Positions 59,195 through 64,000 of a stretch of 64,000 nt of DNA are shown piece after piece. Source of the stretch: Aldrovandia affinis (taxonomy: Eukaryota > Chordata > Actinopteri > Notacanthiformes > Halosauridae); contig JAINUG010000325.1 in the NCBI GenBank assembly GCA_029706075.1, positions 496,001 through 560,000 of the forward strand, written 5' to 3'. Made by a program: the position numbers and the translations under genes. Each line of letters opens with the position of its first letter. Within the stretch, counting starts at the first letter, position 1. A model generated the notes under the pieces. That model saw only the letters and a list, made by a program, of their open reading frames with translations, did no database searches and was not told the origin of the DNA.

Positions 59195-60930
59195 TAAATA
59201 AGAACATAAGAACATAAGAATACACAATGACAAGAACGGGCCATTCAGCCCATCTAGGCTCATCATGTCCTGATCTAAAGAGTATCTAGTACTGCATCTA
59301 GCCTAGACTTGAATAGCCCAACTGTTTCTGTTTACTACCCGACCTGGCAAGCTGTTCCAGGTATTGACACCTCTCTGTGTAAAGAAGAACTTCCTAATAT
59401 CCGTGCAGAATTTGCCTTTAACTCATTTCCACATGTGGCTTCTTGTTCTGCTAACCCAATTTATCTTAAAACATCTTTGGTCGTTAACTTTGTTAATCCC
59501 TTTTCGGAATTTAACAACCTCAATCAAATTTCCCCTAAGTCTCCATTTGCTAAGCTTAAATAGATTGAGTGCCTAAAGTCTATCCTCATAACTTTTACCT
59601 TTTATAACAAGTACCAATTGAGTTGCCCTTCTTTGAACTTTCTCAAGAGCTTTTATATCTTTCTTGCAGTGTGGTGCCCAGAACTGTATACAGTACTGTA
59701 AGTGAGGTCTGACAAAGGCATTATATAACATTAATATAACCTCCTTTGATTTATACTTAATACTTTTTGCTATGTATCCCAGCATCCTATTGGCGTTTTT
59801 TCACTTCTGTAGCACACTGCTTTGATGCAGATAGACTTTGATCAACTATAATTTTTAAGTCTTTTTCAAATTGAACACCTACTTATTTTTTCTCCTCTCA
59901 TAAAATACTCCTCTCTTATGTTTTTATTTCCCAAATGCATAACTTTACCTTTAGCAATATTGAATGTCATCTGCCACATTTCTGCCCATTCTTGAATTTT
60001 GTTTAAATCGTCTTGGATTATTTTAGTCGATTCCAAACTGTTTGCCAAACCCCAAGTTTAGTATCATCTTCAAATTTAACTGTTTTGCTGCTAATGTCCC
60101 TATCAAGATCTTTTATGTAAATAAGGAAGAGCAGAGGTCCCAGCACCGATCCCTGCAGGACTCCACTGCCCACAGCACCTAGGTCAGATATGACCCAATT
60201 CATTTAAACAATGAGCCTCTCATGTGGTACCTTGTCAAATGCTTTTTGAAAGTCAAAATCTATAATATCATAAGCCTGGTTCACGTCAACACACTTTGTA
60301 GCCTCTTCAATAAAGTCCAGGAGGTTTGTTAGGCATGACCTCCCCTTAAGAAAACCATGTTGGCTCTCCCTTAAAATACTATTATTTTTCAAGAATGATT
60401 CCAACTTGTCCCTAATAATATTTTACATGAGATGCAAGTTAAACTGACAGGCCTATAGTTCCCTGGGTCAGTACGGTTCCCCTTCTTACATATTGGAATT
60501 ATACTACCCTGCTTCCAGTCATCTGGCATTTATCCAGTGTTTATGGATTGTGTAAAAATATCTGTAAATGGTTTATATATAATTTCCCCAAGTTGTTTGA
60601 GTACTCTGGGATATTTTGTAGTTTTTCTAGTACTTCTATGTCCCTTATCTCAAAGTCCTCCAAAACCTTCTGTGCATTGGCTATACATTTAGGCATATTT
60701 ATAACCTCTTCTCTAGTAAAGCTCTCAACAAAGTAACTATTTAGTGTGTTAGCAATATCCTTATTATTATAAACCAAAGTTCCTTCCGTATTCTTAATGC
60801 ACTTAACCCCATCATTAGCTTTCCTTTTTCTACCACAATATTGAAAAAACCTTTTAGCTGCTCTTATAGCTGCTAGTTAGCTATCGAATACTCCCTTCCT
60901 CTTGGAATTGGTCCTGAGAGGGTGAAAAAC
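59195..60930 (-). mobile_element. CR1-like LINE with reverse transcriptase
   Basis: On the minus strand, frames between 60777 and 59573 give, in order, SQHGFLKGRSCLTNLL, FDFQKAFDKVPHERL, GVLQGSVLGPLLFLIYIKDL, KFEDDTKLG (in place of the usual ADDTKLG), an HLGNKNI region and YNAFVRPHLQYCIQFWAPHC. This is the reverse transcriptase to C-terminus of a CR1/Rex-type LINE. It ends in repeats of AAGAACATAA at 59200-59222, and stops separate the frames. Truncated relatives lie at 25225 and 26495. Confidence 0.88.
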
Positions 60931-61039
60931 CCCCCAAAAAACTCACGTCAGCTAGGTGTAATGCCGAATTTGGTCATTGGTTAGCTTTTTAACAAGCTTG
61001 CCGAAGCTAAATCTGGAAAAAATGGTGGTCTTGGTCTTG

Positions 61040-61250
61040 CTTTGGTCTGGTTTTGAATTCTGACCGTACCAGTGCCGACTGTACACATGCAGTGTACACC
61101 TTCAATGCAATGGCTGCCCAGCTCAACTGGTGTGTAGGCTGAAAATAAGTGGCGGCTGGGAGCACAAGCTTCCGAAGAGACAGGACCTTGTCTGCAGTCT
61201 CTCAAATTCACCGCGGAATTTGCAGTGATGGGGCATCTCTACAAATTGAA
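61040..61250 (+). mobile_element. SINE fragment (second family)
   Basis: TGAATTCTGACCGTACCAGT followed by GGCTGCCCAGCTCAACTGG and the TTTGCAGTGATGGGGC end parallels 9845-10005 and, more loosely, the copy at 8945-9275. Confidence 0.5.
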
Positions 61251-61746
61251 TTGAGCATTAGGAATTGATTCCAGAGAAATTATGAATATTCAAATATGTT
61301 GTGTTACCCATCTACATAATTGGCCGTAGTTTTCTGGGCCAATAAATAATGTAATGGTATGTGGAACAGGGACCAGGGGCACATGATGTCTCTCCTCCTC
61401 AGTCTAGGTAAAGGAAAAGTACAATTTCTTTTTGAGATTTGGAGAAAGCTTTTACAGGGAATTGTAGGATACACCAAGCCTACATTTTGCAGTGTTACTA
61501 CTGCATGGCTGCATCTGTGTCTGTGTCTCACAAAACAGTTGTGTGGGGGAAGGGAGGGGGCATTTTTGACGGAAGAACCTGTTGCAAGGGGGGGTGAATG
61601 TGGAGTGGGAATATTCTGAGCTGACCTGTGTGCCAATGAGCCAAATATCAATACCTCCTCTTCCACTGAGAGCGTGATCGTGCTAAAACTAAGGAAATAA
61701 TGTGTATGCTCTCTGTATGCAAATGTAGAGCATTCCAAGCTGGGTC

Positions 61747-61818
61747 TTTCTCTCTCTCGCTCTCTCTCTTTCTCTCTCTCTCTCTCTCTGTCACTCCATC
61801 TCTCTCTCTATCTCTCTT
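61747..61818 (+). repeat. (CT)n tract
   Basis: About 70 bases of mainly TCTC units with a few interruptions. Confidence 0.9.
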
Positions 61819-62784
61819 TTCTCCTCAAGAAGAAGCTGCCCTCTTATGGCTGTAACTCTCCTGTTCTGGACGATGCTTCTTTCTTCATACCTGCAAATGA
61901 ATCACAACAGGGAAGAAAAATTAACCCCAATTAATATTAATAAGAGGCTCGGCAAGCACTGAAAAAGACTGCCTGCAGGAGATCATAAAAAAAACAATAA
62001 ATAGTGACAGAAGGCCAATGATGGATTCTGATGACCTTTTATTTAATTAAATGGGCAGATATTGCATGTAGCTATGCAATATCCCCCATAGGTGCGTGAC
62101 CCTGAGACTCCAGATGCCAGATGGATTGCACTGACAATCCAACGAGAAAGAGGCTGCTTCAAAAAGCCATGGCCATTGGCTGCTGATGTTTTGTGTGCTC
62201 AGTGTAAATGCACAGTGGTTGAACTGGACATATACAATAGACCGACTCATCTTCCCCAGACCAAACCAGTGGAGAGGAAAAGATGACAGCTCAATAACCT
62301 GACTGTGAAAAGGTGTGGTTAGGACCTCCGGCAGGTATGTGGGATTAGGACGTAAATACACCTCGTGTCCCCCTCCTCAAACGATATACAAAAAGAATGC
62401 ACTGATAATGTATGTAAATGGCAAGTAAAAAGGACTGTTTTCAAGACACCACTTTCAATTCAGAGATAGATAGTGGTTCAAAAGGAGAGCCGGTCAGGAG
62501 GTCCAGAACAAATAACAAATCCCAGGAAGGTAAGGAGCAGCACATCTGAGGCCTCTCAGAGCCGAGAGGCAAGCGTAGGGTTTCCAGCTGAAATCACATC
62601 AGTGTACACATGACAAGCACAAAGAGCTGCTGCATACCCCTGCAGCATGGATGGAGGGAGACCTCGCCGAAAAGGATACAATCACACCAATGTGACACGT
62701 AATGGGATCATTGCTTCTCCCAGCGATGTCCAAACTTGGTTTCGTTCAAGTGGTAATAAAACCTGTCGGTGAAGGCACCACGTT

Positions 62785-62975
62785 TATTTATGAGCATTTA
62801 GGTTAGGCCGGGCCATATTCTGTTTGTATGTTTGTTTATGAGCATTTAGGTTAGGCTGGGCCATATTCTGTTTACATGTTTGTTTATGAGCATTTGGGTT
62901 AGGCCGGGCCATATTCTGTTTGAATGTTTGTTTATGAGCATTTAGGTTAGGCCGAGCCATATTCTGTTCGCCTGC
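62785..62975 (+). repeat. 48-bp tandem repeat, four units
   Basis: Units marked by TGAGCATTTAGGTTAGGC start at 62791, 62839, 62887 and 62935, exactly 48 bases apart, each followed by GCCATATTCTGTT. Units differ at several bases. Confidence 0.93.
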
Positions 62976-63904
62976 GCAGGATCACCAAAATATACTTCCC
63001 TGAGAGTACAATTCTCCCTGTTAATCTCATGTGTTGCTGAACATATCCAGGATTTCCTGGTCTCCTACCCCGTTACATACTTACTTACTTAGGGACTTGC
63101 CGTGTTTACCATTTTAAGTTGGTTCCCTTGGCCCCTCTCTATAGGTGAAGGGCTTACAGTAATGAGATTTTAATCAATAGTGACAGTCCCCAAGGAGCTC
63201 TGCCACTTACTGCTGTTTTACAGCTCAGCTGTATCTCTACAAGACTGCGATAACTGAATTCTTCTCTGAATTTTATGTAATGAAAATGTAATGAATTTGA
63301 TTTTTCACAATGGTCTCGTCCTGCCAAAAAAAATGCTGTAGTTCATGATTTTTTACTCACTTGTTTGTATGGACACTTTTTTCCCAAAGTTATACATTTT
63401 CAGCTTAAGGTACAACAAACAAGATTCAGCAAACCATTTGCCAACCAGTGTCATTCAACTGAATTCAGCACGCATCTGGCTACAACAAACACAGTGATGT
63501 TCCAGAAATTTCTGTAGCTCATTATCCCTGTGGAAGTGTGTTTCTTTTCCTTCTCGTTGACCTCACATTCTGTTCCAAGAGCGTATTACAGAGAATTCAT
63601 TCATTCATTTGAGCCTGTACAGTTTCCTCCCTTCTGGATGGATCAGTCCATTTTCCATTACTGTAGTGCTCAAAGACAACTATCAATTAGATCCCCGTTT
63701 CTGAATAATAAATGTCCCCCTAATGAAAAAACAAGGTCTTTCTGAATAACGAGGCCAGTCATTTACAGCAGGCTCTCTCTCTGTGATGCTTAATATGGAT
63801 ACCCACCCTACCCTCTATTTTCTGTCACAGTGGATTGATTTCTCCCCACTATAATGATAACAGACTTTATTTTCACGCAGCTGGGTGGTCATTCCGGGAC
63901 ACAG

Positions 63905-64000
63905 TGTTGGTGTGGCATAGTGGTTAAAGAACTGGGCATGCAGCCGGAATGTTGGAGGTTTGATTCCTGGACAGGGAGCTGTTGTTATGCCTTTTGGCTA
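63905..64000 (+). mobile_element. SINE head cut by window edge
   Basis: GTGGCATAGTGGTTAAAGAA is a box-A-like tRNA head. It is followed by GGAGGTTTGATTCCTGG, a box-B-like element, so this begins another tRNA-derived SINE whose body is beyond 64000. Confidence 0.55.

Noticed and set aside
61304..61738. 144-residue minus-strand frame
   Set aside because: No recognisable motif, and it lies in intronic DNA without splice or promoter support.
62047..62361. Possible further asic1 exon
   Set aside because: Neither strand gives the expected VFTRYGKCY-type continuation or any ASIC motif; no paired splice sites were found.

Overview
The window is nuclear DNA of a teleost fish. It holds vertebrate genes split by GT-AG introns, and a dense load of fish-type repeats: tRNA-derived SINEs, L2, CR1 and L1/Tx1 LINEs, Tc1/mariner and hAT DNA elements, and a Ty3/gypsy remnant. 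I cannot name the species. There are no bacterial-type operons, CRISPR arrays or plasmid features. Most open frames in the window are pieces of transposable elements or chance.

Two host genes are supported, both on the + strand. The first is a complete retinol dehydrogenase of the short-chain dehydrogenase family, best matched to RDH5 (11-cis-retinol dehydrogenase). Its four coding exons (4459-4804, 6385-6643, 6986-7149, 7438-7661) encode 330 residues, and a poly(A) signal lies at 8007. The second is the 5' part of an acid-sensing ion channel gene, most like ASIC1. Coding exon 1 (37618-37979) and exon 2 (54836-55031) give residues 1-186 and are separated by a 16.9 kb intron. The remaining exons lie beyond the right edge. 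The two proteins have no obvious joint function, but both human orthologues lie in 12q13, so the pairing may be conserved synteny.

Layout. 1-3890: a decayed L1/Tx1 LINE split by a SINE. 4459-8012: rdh5, with a Tc1-derived element in its first mapped intron. 8.9-13.1 kb: SINE and L2 pieces and an odd foldback element (10008-10541) packed with a 10-bp motif. 13.1-19.5 kb: mostly AT-rich non-coding DNA with a SINE and a Tc1 fragment. 19.5-21.7 kb: two L2 copies in tandem. 22-26.7 kb: LINE and Tc1 tails plus possible regulatory DNA. 26.7-27.9 kb: a gypsy LTR and a deleted internal region, carrying a hAT miniature element. 30-31.6 kb: a second copy of that miniature element, and a SINE interrupted by another hAT element. 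36.1-55 kb: asic1 5' region, exon 1, intron 1 and exon 2; the intron holds a 41-bp minisatellite, several Tc1 elements, an 850-bp hAT element and a second L1/Tx1 fragment. 55.8-57.0 kb: an almost complete Tc1/mariner element with perfect 30-bp terminal repeats. 59.2-60.9 kb: a CR1-like LINE on the minus strand. 61-64 kb: SINE pieces, a CT tract and a 48-bp tandem repeat.

No convincing new multi-gene system is present. The most unusual items are the foldback element at 10.0-10.5 kb, a palindromic rearranged Tc1 copy at 47.8-48.8 kb, and several nested insertions whose target-site duplications can be read exactly.
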